NCBI RefSeq assembly: GCF_907164915.1
Contig: NC_061864.1
Coordinates: 16,809,889-16,873,888, forward strand
Source of the DNA: Impatiens glandulifera
Taxonomy: Eukaryota > Streptophyta > Magnoliopsida > Ericales > Balsaminaceae
Direction: 5' to 3'
Length of the DNA stretch: 64,000 nt
Position numbers and translations under genes: made by a program. Below the pieces are notes generated by a model, which had not been told where the DNA came from, ran no database searches, and saw nothing but the letters and a program-made list of their open reading frames with translations. Shown one piece after another: positions 48,106 to 57,754 of this stretch; within the stretch, counting starts at the first letter, position 1; every line of letters begins with the position of its first letter.

Positions 48106-49395
48106 CGTTCTAAGAAGTGGAAGTGGAATGCGTCCAACATCGCTTCCATGTCCGAATCCTCCATCTGTTAACTCTATTTCCAACATAACCTTCAACTTCA
48201 TGTCATTCCAACATGACACTATAGGAAATCAGCGCTCATCAATTTGGAGTTCAGGATTATTGACCCTATATAAGTAGCACAGCTGAAAACATACATATAT
48301 TGATTGAATAAATATGTTAAAAACATTTACATTTGCAACCACCAAAATCAAGTAGTGATGACAAAAATAACTTACTATAAGGAACGTCTATGTTCCTTGG
48401 AAATGTCGTTTTTCGTGCTCCTTCCATTTTTCGCATGATTGAACTAATCCTTGAAGTACGAATTTACACAAACTAAACTTTGGGATATTATGAACATCTG
48501 AAATAGATTTCAAAATTCAAAACTTATAAGTACAAAAAATATATTTGAGGATTATTAAAAATGCATATACCATACATATATGTAAGTTTTGAGATATACC
48601 TAGATAGTTGACCCAGGTGATCACAATAATACGAAGTCTATCTTGAAATTTTTGTTAGCTACTTTGTTCTCCATGATTTTCTTTGTTATATCGGTCACTA
48701 TAGGACCTCCATTTATTGGGTTACCCCATCGAGTCTTAAAGTCCTTCAACTTCTTATTACAAACTAAACTTTGGGATATTATGAACATCTGAAATAGATT
48801 TCAAAATTCAAAACTTATAAGTACAAAAAATATATTTGAGGATTATTAAAAATGCATATACCATACATATATGTAAGTTTTGAGATATACCTAGATAGTT
48901 GACCCAGGTGATCACAATAATACGAAGTCTATCTTGAAATTTTTGTTAGCTACTTTGTTCTCCATGATTTTCTTTGTTATATCGGTCACTATAGGACCTC
49001 CATTTATTGGGTTACCCCATCGAGTCTTAAAGTCCTTCAACTTCTTATTGTTCTCGTTATCATCATATTCTACAATGTCCAGCTCCCCTATGGGGATACC
49101 CAATACGATTTGAATATCCTTTCTTCGATTTTTACTTCCTCGCCACTCTCTAGGATGAATGCACATTTAGTACAGTCAAAATTTCTGACGAGATAACGAG
49201 AGATCTCGCTGGGGCATTTTGAAAACGATAGTGATAGAAGAGAGTCAAAGTCTATGACCTTCACAGTCTTTTTTTGATGATTAGAAAATAATTGAAGAAG
49301 ATTGAAAAGGCCAAAAAACGAGGTTCTTGTTAAAAATATGTTGTGGACTACTTTGATTTCTTGGGCCGCATTCCTTTTACGTTTATTTGCTCTAA
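47462..49395 (-). pseudogene. Ulp1-like gene remnant of MULE-2 (5' exons only)
   Basis: Minus-strand homologues of three Ulp1 exons of MULE-1 can be followed. The exon equivalent to 44761-44162 lies at about 49395-48600 (partly duplicated). The equivalent of 44076-43929 lies at about 48550-48370, and the equivalent of 43856-42754 at about 48290-47490. It keeps TGG where MULE-1 has the TAG. Frame breaks and the missing catalytic exons (H, D, Q and C all absent) make it a pseudogene. Confidence 0.75.
48468..49049. repeat. Tandem duplication of 291 bp within MULE-2
   Basis: 48468-48758 and 48759-49049 appear identical base for base, including the ACAAACTAAACTTTGGG start and the TCAACTTCTTATT end. 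It duplicates an exon-intron-exon piece of the Ulp1 remnant. The lack of visible differences suggests a recent event. Confidence 0.9.
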
Positions 49396-49497
49396 AAAAC
49401 AAAAGAAGTAAATGAACAAAAAAAATGAACCATGAAGCAGATAAACATTTAGATAAGTTCCGAAATTACCACTTCAAGTCCCGAAACCACCATTTCA

Positions 49498-50764
49498 GGG
49501 GGAGAACGAGGAGGCACATAGGAGAAGAACGAGGATGCAGATGGTGCCTCAATATGAGGCAATAGTGGTAGATAGGGGGCGCCTTATAAGGCAGCACCTC
49601 AGAAAAAATAAAGATGCAAATTTTTAGCGAAGCATTGATTCATATTGCTACATCTACACACCGCATTGCCAAAACACAAAAGTGTTGACAGAATTAAGTG
49701 TCGGATGGGACACATCGCCATTGTATGACAATTCGATCCACATCTTAAATAAATACATGAACAATGATAAACGTCTTAGGGATGCCATGCACAAATACTT
49801 CAAAGATCGAACACCCACTGCAAAAAATGAAAATGTAAATGAAAAAACACCTGAAGTGGTGGTACACGAAAAGGAAAATCGTTTACAAATGGTGATTAGT
49901 GTTATAAAAAGACCATAATTGGTGGTTAAAGAAAAAGACAATCAAGTAGTCAAAAAAATCTCGGTATATGATTAAGAACAAGCTAAAAAATTCCCAGCGG
50001 ACTACAAAAATTATGGCACGCCTTCAATCTCGGTATATGATTAAGAAAAAGCTAAAAAATCAATCTTACTTTGACTATGTCAAAGTAGATAACCGAGATG
50101 AAATCATTATGGGGTTCATTTTTGCAAAATGAAGATGATGAGAAGATTAAGTAATTAATGATGTTGATATCTTCATAGTTAGTATAATGTTAAATTTAGG
50201 ACCCGAAATGGTGGTTTATGGTCCCGAAATGATAGTTTCAGGACTCGAAATTTTGATTTATGGTCTTAAAATAGTAATTTTGGGATCTGAAATGGTGGCT
50301 TCTGGTCCCAAAATGGTAATTTCGGGATATTTTAGGACATTTCCCCTGAAATTCTATTTTCTGGACATCGAAATGTACATTTTCTATACCCTAAACCCTA
50401 AACATTTGCACCAACAATCGGGTACCTTTCAGGTTCAACATGGGGGATTTGTTCAGGCTCAGTGTTTCATCTAGTGCGTTGTTCAGGTACGGTGCTTCAG
50501 TACTAGTTTTCTGAAAGATAAAACAGTTTGTGACATAAAAAAACGAATTGAACAATATTGTTAAATAACTAGATCTGTAAAAACGATACAATGCGCTAGA
50601 GTTTGGTTGAGAGAAAATTTTTGCCGTAGAAGTTTCAGAGAGAGAAATAATTGAAGCGTTTTGGGTTTTATTTTAGATTTATACCGAATTTATTTCTCTC
50701 TCATATGCCACGTAGAATTCTTGACCTTACTTTCATTGATAATTCGTTGAGTTTATCCTTTCCC
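49498..50764 (-). repeat. MULE-2 right arm (inverted copy of the left arm)
   Basis: Complement of 46799-48105, roughly 85% similar by eye. Shared landmarks are AGATAAAACAGTTT, ACAACGCACTAGATGA and CCTCCTCGTTCTCC. It carries a + strand relic encoding DTSPLYDNSIHIL (49682-49918). It replaces the Ulp1 5' end and right terminus seen in MULE-1. Confidence 0.85.
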
Positions 50765-50830
50765 TTATATAATTTAGGACAATAAATTCAAGTTCAACTA
50801 ACTCTAAATCCTAAATTAGTCTATACATCC

Positions 50831-51154
50831 AAATTGGATGATCCAATTATAAAAAATATAAATAAAAACATTAAAAAAATTTAGGATTTAACCCACCTTT
50901 TCAATAATAGAATTAATTGTTCACCATTCAATCCAAATGCATATTCTTTTCAATCTCACTTTCATTTATGAAGCAAACCCCACGGTTTTACCAATGATCC
51001 ACCATTATCAATTATATGTAGAATATAAATAATTACAACATCAATACAAACAAATAATGTTGATCTTTACACAAGTTGAGAATTGACAGTACACAACCAC
51101 CACCATATGCATCAATAAACAATAGCTTTCAAATGTTCCATATGTTAAATATAT
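50831..51154. other. Spacer downstream of the purine permease gene
   Basis: AT-rich, with no supported feature. It probably includes the 3' untranslated region of the permease. Confidence 0.5.
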
Positions 51155-52261
51155 TCAAACCCTATCTTCTAAATCCTTTTTATTATGATCATCATCCTTA
51201 TTACTATCCATATAACCACCATAAATATAACAACAAAATCCCCAAAATGTTATAACCAAAGAAAGAATTTTGAACCCACTCATAGGATCATGCAACAATA
51301 TAATTGCAGCAATACTCGTTATCGGAACCCTAACCGCATTAAGCACCCCTGCCATAACCGTCGACGCCAAATAAAGCACCGCAGTCCCACCCAATACCCC
51401 AACCTGAAACGTAACGCAACTCCAAACCAAGACTAACCAATACGCGGATTCTCCCCCCACAAAACTCTTAGCCTCCGAAACCATTCCCTTGAAATCATTA
51501 TTCACCACAACTCCCACAGTAGTGAAAACAAATGCAAAAAGGGATACCATTGCCTGCTGTTCTAACACCACATGGAAAGATCTTCTTCCCAATAGATTCA
51601 CGAAAACCAGCTCAGAAAGGGCGAATATGAGTCCGTGCAGAGCTGATCCCAAAATGTCCATGACAAAACCGATTATGTATTCGCTGTCTGTCACGTTTCC
51701 ATACCTGTCTGAATCAGAATCTAATCCGATTATGATTACAGCCACACTGATGATGAAGATGGCGTTTAATGTGGAAATGTTTATTCGATTGTGAACGATG
51801 AAATAACCGAATAGAGCTGAGAAAGCTAAGGAGGATGAGGCTAAAAGAGAAGCTGTTGATGCAGGGAGATAAGCGTAGGCATAAGCGTACATGAGATTGT
51901 CTGCTGCACTTAACAATCCCAAAACGATGTAAGAAAGTAATAGCTTATAGTTTAATGGAGTTGGAGTCTTTTTACTGAAAAAGTATGAAGGTAAAAGGAA
52001 CAAAACGGTTAGAGGCCATCCTGCGACTGATGCCCATGAAATGATCCATTTGCTTTGACCGCCATCGGAGTAATAAACACGAGACAGGATGCTTGAAGCA
52101 GGGAAGGCGATGAGCATTGCAGCACAGCTTAAGAGAAATTGAATCCAATGTGAGATCGGTTTGCTATTGTAAATGTTGATAGCCATTGATTTAATGTTTG
52201 AAAGCTTTTCCAATGAGAAAACAACAGATTGATCAGTCGATGTCCCCACAGCCTCCTCCAT
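51155..52261 (-). CDS. PUP5: Purine permease (PUP4/PUP5-like)
   Basis: Membrane carrier of the drug/metabolite transporter superfamily. Plant PUPs move purine bases, cytokinins and related compounds with protons. Single coding exon, 368 residues, with ATG at 52261 (MEEAVGTSTDQS). The longer upstream frame starts at TTG and is not used. About ten hydrophobic segments are visible, from PISHWIQFLLSCAAMLIAFP to ITFWGFCCYIYGGYM. PUP hallmarks include YYSDGGQSKWIISW, GLLSAADNLMYAYAYAYLPAS, STASLLASSSLAFSALFGYF and the late VGVLGGTAVLYLASTVMAGV. A non-coding leader exon near 52600-52680 is plausible but not proven. The PUP5 name rests on similarity to the PUP4/5 group and on gene order (Arabidopsis PUP5 lies near the LRL1 and GAPN loci). 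The gene lies between two large transposons and has no visible damage. Confidence 0.9.
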   Translation of the reverse strand: MEEAVGTSTDQSVVFSLEKLSNIKSMAINIYNSKPISHWIQFLLSCAAMLIAFPASSILSRVYYSDGGQSKWIISWASVAGWPLTVLFLLPSYFFSKKTPTPLNYKLLLSYIVLGLLSAADNLMYAYAYAYLPASTASLLASSSLAFSALFGYFIVHNRINISTLNAIFIISVAVIIIGLDSDSDRYGNVTDSEYIIGFVMDILGSALHGLIFALSELVFVNLLGRRSFHVVLEQQAMVSLFAFVFTTVGVVVNNDFKGMVSEAKSFVGGESAYWLVLVWSCVTFQVGVLGGTAVLYLASTVMAGVLNAVRVPITSIAAIILLHDPMSGFKILSLVITFWGFCCYIYGGYMDSNKDDDHNKKDLEDRV

Positions 52262-52796
52262 TCTCGACTCTGTCAATTGCCAATTTCTCAAGTGATCAAC
52301 ACACAAATACTTTCAAACCCTAACCCTAGACCCTAGCTCATATCAAATCAAAACGAAAAGCAATTTTCAGATGCTGAATTCATCTGACTACATTTTGAAA
52401 GCAAAATTTAATTTACTATCGAAGAATAAGTACGTAATTGCGTGCATGAATGCATCTACGAAATCCAGTTGAGTTCTACGAGAAGAGTGGATCAATTTGA
52501 AACTAAAAAGATAGTTATAAAACAGGAAAAGAAAGAGAAATCGAGAAATTAACGAGTATATATGGCAAATCGCACCATCATGACATATTTAGAGATTGAA
52601 GAAACCTGGTTGAAGCAATGGGTTCTGCATCAAGATTCAAGCTTTGGCGGCCGATTGAGTTTATCTATGGCGGCTTGAAACTCCAAATTATTCATTTGAT
52701 AGAAATTGGAACTTTATACACCACACAATTGATTCCGGTCAGAAATCCCTTATTTGTATGGACATAGAATCATATATATTTTTTTAAATATACTAA
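52262..52796. other. Promoter/leader region of the purine permease
   Basis: No coding feature is supported. Sequence near 52610-52680 could be a 5' untranslated exon, followed on the minus strand by a CCAGGTTTC donor. Confidence 0.4.
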
Positions 52797-52804
52797 TTGT
52801 TAAA

Positions 52805-53780
52805 GGGAAATTTGACGAAATAACCCTCATAAGAGGTTTATTTTCAAACTTAGCATAGGCCAAATAAAATTTTCAAATATAACATTTTGCCTATGTCAAA
52901 AGACTCCTTTGCCCTCAAATTAAAAAAATCAACCTTTTAGTTTCTTTTCTTCCCTCCCTCTCATCTTCCCTCATCCCCAGTTTCTTCCTCTTCCAAACAC
53001 CCGACGACGACGACGACCACGATCCTCCCCCAAACACCACCTCTCCTCCGACGACTAACCAAGCCCACGACGACTAACCGAGCCCCCGACGACGATCCAA
53101 GAAGAATGAACGACTATCCAAGGCATCGAACGACTAGAACGAACTAAGGTTGCATATCGACTAGAACGAACGAACGACTATCCGAGGCATCGAACTCCCG
53201 AGGCATTGAAGGTGAGTTTTTCCCGTTTTCTATCGTTTACCTTCAATGAATGCTAAAATCGAACTATGGTTTAGGGTTTTAGTCATCTTAGTGTTTAGGT
53301 TTAGGTTTTGGGCTAACTAAATCGTTTTGGGTTTGAAATGGATCTATCGAAGGCTGTTGCAGGTTGTCGAAAGCTGTCACAGGCGACAGATGCGCATTCG
53401 TCTGCGACAGATGCGCATATGTCGCCTGCGACAGATGTGCATTCGTCTGCGACAGATGCGCATTCGTCTGCGACAGATGCGCATTCGTCTGCGACAGATG
53501 CGCATTCGTCTGCGACAGATGCGCATATGTCGCCTGCGACAAATGTGCATTCGTCTGCGACAGATGTGCATTCGTCTGCGACAGATGCGCATTCGTCTGC
53601 GACAGATGCGCATTCGTCTACGACAGATACGCAATCGTCTACGACGTTCGCGATATGTATCTCTCAATCTCCATTTTATGTTTTTGCTTACTGGTTTATG
53701 CATGTGTTATTTTGATGTCTATAATCAATGAATGAGCATAACTTCACTAGCCTGTACGTTTGAATGTTTTTGAGGCACAC
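52805..53780 (+). repeat. Left arm of the bromodomain-carrying element
   Basis: Inverted match to ~54942-55912. It includes a CCGACGACGA-rich leader-like tract (52999-53110), an ATG-led open frame (53338) running through the minisatellite, and a GAGGCACACA inner boundary. Confidence 0.88.
53383..53648 (+). repeat. 21-bp minisatellite in the left arm
   Basis: About 12 tandem units of GCGACAGATGCGCATTCG plus TCT. Some units are 24 bp, with ATATGTCGCCT in place of ATTCGTCT. The unit is a multiple of three without stops, so three frames on + and others on - stay open. One frame gives a heptapeptide like ATDAHSS, starting from an ATG at 53338. Coding use is unproven. Confidence 0.92.
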
Positions 53781-53909
53781 ATAATGCGCCTCAAACTGCG
53801 ACATATGCATTTTTCGCCAGATGCATTTTTCGTCTGCGACCTTTTGGTTACTTGGTTGTTTGTACAAACAATGTTAGTTTGCTTTCTGACATTGTGATTT
53901 ACTTATCAG

Positions 53910-54235
53910 ATAACTCAGCACAAGTGGGCATGACCCTTTATGCAGTATGTTGATATTGAAGGTCTTGGGTTTGATGACTACTATGAGTTAAGGTACTTTT
54001 TTCTTTTCTGGTTTACATTTCTATTGATTTTAATGTTGGAAAGTGTGTATAGGTTATTGACAGACCTATGTACTTCAGTACTATAAAGAATCAAATGGAG
54101 GCCAATGATGGAACTGGTTATAAGAATGTCCGTGACATTTTTGCTGATATGAGGCTAGTGTTCGACAATGCAATGCAGTATAACGATGAAAAGAGCGATG
54201 TTCATTTGATGGCGAAGACTTTGTCAGAAAAATAA
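53910..54235 (+). pseudogene. Captured bromodomain fragment (GTE1/IMB1-like)
   Basis: Two exon pieces of a plant GTE-type bromodomain protein, a reader of acetyl-lysine on histones. 53910-53986 encodes ITQHKWA, then a TGA where Trp is expected, then PFMQYVDIEGLGFDDYYE. After an intron of about 67 bp, 54054-54235 encodes VIDRPMYFSTIKNQMEANDG and later VFDNAMQYNDEKSDVHLMAK. The intron ends ...GTATAG, but its donor reads GAG-TTAAGG rather than GAG-GTAAGG. The fragment covers only part of the ~110-residue domain. It cannot make the domain because of the stop and lost donor. The retained intron indicates capture at the DNA level. Confidence 0.85.
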
Positions 54236-54649
54236 AGATATTTTTACAATTGTTTAGAACATTCAAAGTAAGTGTTACAATAAATGATACATGGTGATAA
54301 TTTAAATAATGATGAGAATGATTAAATCTTAGTACCCAGCTCCAATTGATTGTTTTCAAATAACACTCATTTTATGTACAAAACATCAATAATATAAATA
54401 TTTTGATTAATGATTATTAGATTGGACATGATTATTATATTGGACAGTAAATTATTAATTATCAATATCATGACATGTCTGATTGGTTTAAATGAAACTT
54501 AATTTCTCAACACATATATCAACAATTAAACATCATTTCTAGTAATCTGATTTCAATAGAAATGATTATGACAAAAAAAACCGCAATAACAAACACACCA
54601 CTTAGTGATGAAAATAAAACCCTTCTAATTCACAACATATCAATCAATC

Positions 54650-54941
54650 AAAATATCATTCTTTGGATTCAAATTTAGAATTGTTCCTCTTTTACTGAGC
54701 ATTTAAATCAAACTCACCCTCTCCATCACGCCAATCGTTTTGCCCATTATAAGTCTCTTCGTCGTTTAAAAAATACTCTGAAGGTTCTCTCTGATCATCC
54801 CTTTGTGCATTCACCTCTCCACACTCATTGTTATTATTACCCATTTCATTCGGGCTCCCTCCATCCTCAACTCCCATTCTGTGTGCCCACTCAATGTTAT
54901 TATAACACATTTCATTCGGACTCCATCCTCAACGCCTATTC
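54650..54941 (-). other. Unidentified second fragment in the element centre
   Basis: Open on the minus strand at 54910-54692 (72 codons, acidic and Asn-rich, ending GEFDLNAQ). It contains a two-copy ~62-bp tandem repeat (ACACATTTCATTCGG...TGTGTGCC) spanning about 54836-54948. The origin is unknown; it may be another captured exon. Confidence 0.35.
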
Positions 54942-55912
54942 TGTGTGCCTCAAAAACATTCAAACGTACAGGCTTATACTCATTCATTGATTATAGACAT
55001 CAAAATAACACATGCATAGACCAGTAAGCAAAACATAAAATGGAGATTGAAAGATACATATCGCAAACGTCGTAGACGATTGCGCATCTGTCGCAGACGA
55101 ATGCGCATCTGTCGCAGACGAATGCGCATCTGTCGCAGGCGACATATGCGCATCTGTCGCAGACGAATGCGCATCTGTCGCAGGCGACATATGCGCATCT
55201 GTCACAGGCGACATATGCGCATCTGTCGCAGGCGACATATGCGCATCTGTCGCAGACGAATGCGCATCTGTCGCCGACGAATGCGCATATGTCGTCTGCG
55301 ACAGATGCGCATTCGCCTGCGACAAATGCATATTCGTCTGCGACAGCCTTCGACAACTTGCAACAGTCTTCGACAGATCCATTTCAAACCCAAAACGATT
55401 TAGTCAGCCCAAAACCTAAACCTAAACACTAAGATGACTAAAACCCTAAACCATAGTTCGATTTTAGCATGCATTGAAGGTAAACGATAGAAAACGGGAA
55501 AAACTCACCTTCAATGCCTCGGGAGTTCGATGCCTCGGATAGTCGTTCGTTCGTTCTAGTCGATATGCAACCTTAGTTCGTTCTAGTCGTTCGATGCCTT
55601 GGATAGTCGTTCATTCTTCTTGGATCGTCGTCGGGGGCTCGGTTAGTCGTCGTGGGCTTGGTTAGTCGTCGGAGGAGAGGTGGTGTTTGGGGGAGGATCG
55701 TGGTTGTCGTCGTCGGGTGTTTGGAAGAGGAAGAAACTGGGGATGAGGGAAGATGAGAGGGAGGGAAGAAAAGAAACTAAAAGGTTGATTTTTTTAATTT
55801 GAGGGCAAAGGAGTCTTTTGACATAGGCAAAAAGTTATATTTGAAAATTTTATTTGGCCTATGCTAAGTTTGAAAATAAACCTCTTATGAGGGTTATTTC
55901 GTCAAATTTCCC
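54942..55912 (-). repeat. Right arm of the bromodomain-carrying element
   Basis: Inverted copy of the left arm, ending ...CGTCAAATTTCCC directly before the TTGTTAAA duplication. The ATG-led frame is conserved on the minus strand (ATG at 55382). Confidence 0.88.
55066..55346 (-). repeat. 21-bp minisatellite in the right arm
   Basis: Same unit as the left-arm array on the opposite strand, about 13 units. The order of 21- and 24-bp variants differs from the left array, so the two arrays have changed independently or been reshuffled since the arms formed. Confidence 0.9.
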
Positions 55913-55920
55913 TTGTTAAA

Positions 55921-57754
55921 GGGGTTTTGTTTTAACTTGTTACATTTTTTTAATAATTTTTTTTTTTTTTTAATTATTTAGTATTTTAATTGAAAAGTGA
56001 TTATTATTGTTTATTTACATTAATAACAAAAGAAAAATATAAAAGATCTCTTTTTTTTATATATAATTATTTTTATTAGGAGTAAGGGCAAGAGTTGTAT
56101 ATTTCAGTCTTGGATTCAAACTCGTTAAATGACAAGTTATGTGTTTAACCCGCAAAGATTAGTCGCATTATCTAAAAAAAAACGAAACCAATCATCTAAA
56201 AAATTAGGAATTTAAGAATCCTAGTAAACTTCTTAATATGGTATTTTTATTTTTATGTTTAAAAATCATAATTTTTTTTAGTAAATTAGTTACAAGCTTG
56301 TAAGATACTCAATAATAATGGTAATTTTAACTACTCATGTGATAGAAGTGCTATTTGACCATATGCAATAGCAATTGACAAATTTTGCATTATTATTATT
56401 TTCTAAAAACAACAAATCTCCATTATTAAGATTCTTTCACGTTCCACGTAGCATATCCCTCACCACATATTTTTAGAATACTTTTTTAAAATTTTGAATT
56501 TTAAAAGGTGAATTCTACCCAATTTCAATCTCATATTAGTTAGTAATAGTTAGTAAGGTTTTCGAATTATAATTAAAACTTGAGAAAATAAATAATGATT
56601 GATAATGATTTTGAGAAAGTACAAATATTTTTAGTAAAATGATTTAAAGAACGATGTATAATAAAAAAAATTAAAATAATAGAGATTTTAATATTTATGT
56701 AATAAATTGAGTGATATAATTTATAAAAGAATATCGAAATGATGTTTGAATGATTTGATCGAAAAAACCTAAATTAGTTTGATATGCATTTTTGTTTATT
56801 ATTTAGATTTTATTTAGATTTTAATTTTTTTTATCAATCACGCCATTATTATTTTAAATATCAAATTATTAATTTTATTGATTAAAATATGTTTACATTA
56901 TTTTTATTAAATTTAAATTTTAAATATTAAAGAATATTTTAATAAACTAATTTAAAACTTAAATAACTTACTTTATTTTATCAAATAATTTTTTTTTACA
57001 AAATCTAACAAAAACTAAGAAAAAAAAAACTAAGACCAAACAAACTCTAAACTTGCATAAAAAAATCTCATATATATAAATTCATAGCTTATGTTTAAAT
57101 TAAAATGTTTAATAAAAAAATGAAAATAAGATTATTTGTCAATTATCTAACGAGTTTATAAAAAGTAATATATAAATCCTTTTTTCTTTTATATATATAT
57201 ATATAATTCAATTCTAATTTCAAACCTAGGGATTGAAATTGAACCTTCAAATTCAAATTCCTGGCTTACCATACACATCCATTTTATTTTATAAAAAAAT
57301 ATTATGTTAATTTAACTTTAAATAATTAGATACATCTTATATTTACTTGAGACACTGTCAAAGTCTACATTTACAATTTTCTAGTCAATATTGTACTGAA
57401 ATTTTTTGACATCACCGTTTACAAACAGTTTGAGAGTCAAAGAATTACTCCTACGTTATATAATATGGTTTATAATAATATTAAAGTAATAATTATTTTT
57501 AATAAATTAAAAATAACCAGTGTACAACAAAATAAAATAATTATCGTGTATCAAAGTTTTCAAGAAAAACGATGACCTCCTCAATTAACTTGACAGACTT
57601 TTCAGAACGGATTTGAGATAGTACCTTAATATGACGTTATGAATTATACGCATTAATCGAGTACAATATTTGAATGTACATAAATTATTTTATAGACAAA
57701 TAGTCCATCAAAATATAATAGAGATAATATCGTAACAATTCAGACCTGTTATAT
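55921..57754. other. AT-rich intergenic spacer
   Basis: No gene or bounded element is supported. A short TA run lies at 57196-57206. Confidence 0.5.

Larger units (their letters stand above)
46799..50764. mobile_element. MULE-2: deletion derivative of the MULE-1 family with ~1.3-kb fold-back arms
   Basis: A 3966-bp element. Its ends (GAGAAATGATAAAACTCAAC; complemented right end GGGAAAGGATAAACTCAAC) match MULE-1. The flanks TTATATAAC (46790-46798) and TTATATAAT (50765-50773) agree at 8 of 9 bases. The left arm, 46799 to ~48105, reappears inverted at ~49498-50764. Each arm runs from the terminus through the transposase leader and exon-2 homologue, a degenerate palindrome array, and then directly into the 3' part of the Ulp1 long exon. 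The middle holds other Ulp1 exons. All transposase catalytic sequence and all Ulp1 catalytic exons are missing, so it is non-autonomous. Confidence 0.88.
46058..50830 (+). mobile_element. hAT-like remnant, copy 2, interrupted by MULE-2
   Basis: Starts CAGGGACCCAAGCAAGTTTAAG and follows the order of the element at 16707-17744: the TTTCCAAGTATAT block, the GAAATACATTGATATCTTCA block and the GGTAGA...TATTTAAATATT block. The left part is 46058-46798. After MULE-2, sequence from about 50774 resembles the right end of copy 1. The right boundary is approximate. No open transposase frame remains. Confidence 0.55.
52805..55912. mobile_element. Long-terminal-inverted-repeat element carrying captured gene fragments (Pack-MULE-like)
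   Basis: A 3108-bp element. Both ends read inward GGGAAATTTGACGAAATAAC. The flanks TTGTTAAA at 52797-52804 and 55913-55920 are identical (8 bp). The arms 52805-~53780 and ~54942-55912 are highly similar inverted copies of ~970 bp. The ~1.2-kb unique centre holds a bromodomain fragment of host origin. No transposase is present. Long arms plus a captured gene suggest a Pack-MULE, but the 8-bp duplication also allows a hAT-type element. The ends differ from those of MULE-1. Confidence 0.88.

Noticed and set aside
52262..52306. Longer N-terminus for the purine permease
   Set aside because: The extension starts at TTG, not ATG. The ATG at 52261 gives a family-typical length.
53327..53735. Several overlapping arginine- or cysteine-rich proteins from the minisatellites
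   Set aside because: These are alternative-frame translations of a 21/24-bp repeat. At most the ATG-led frame at 53338 is a candidate, and even that has no supporting domain.
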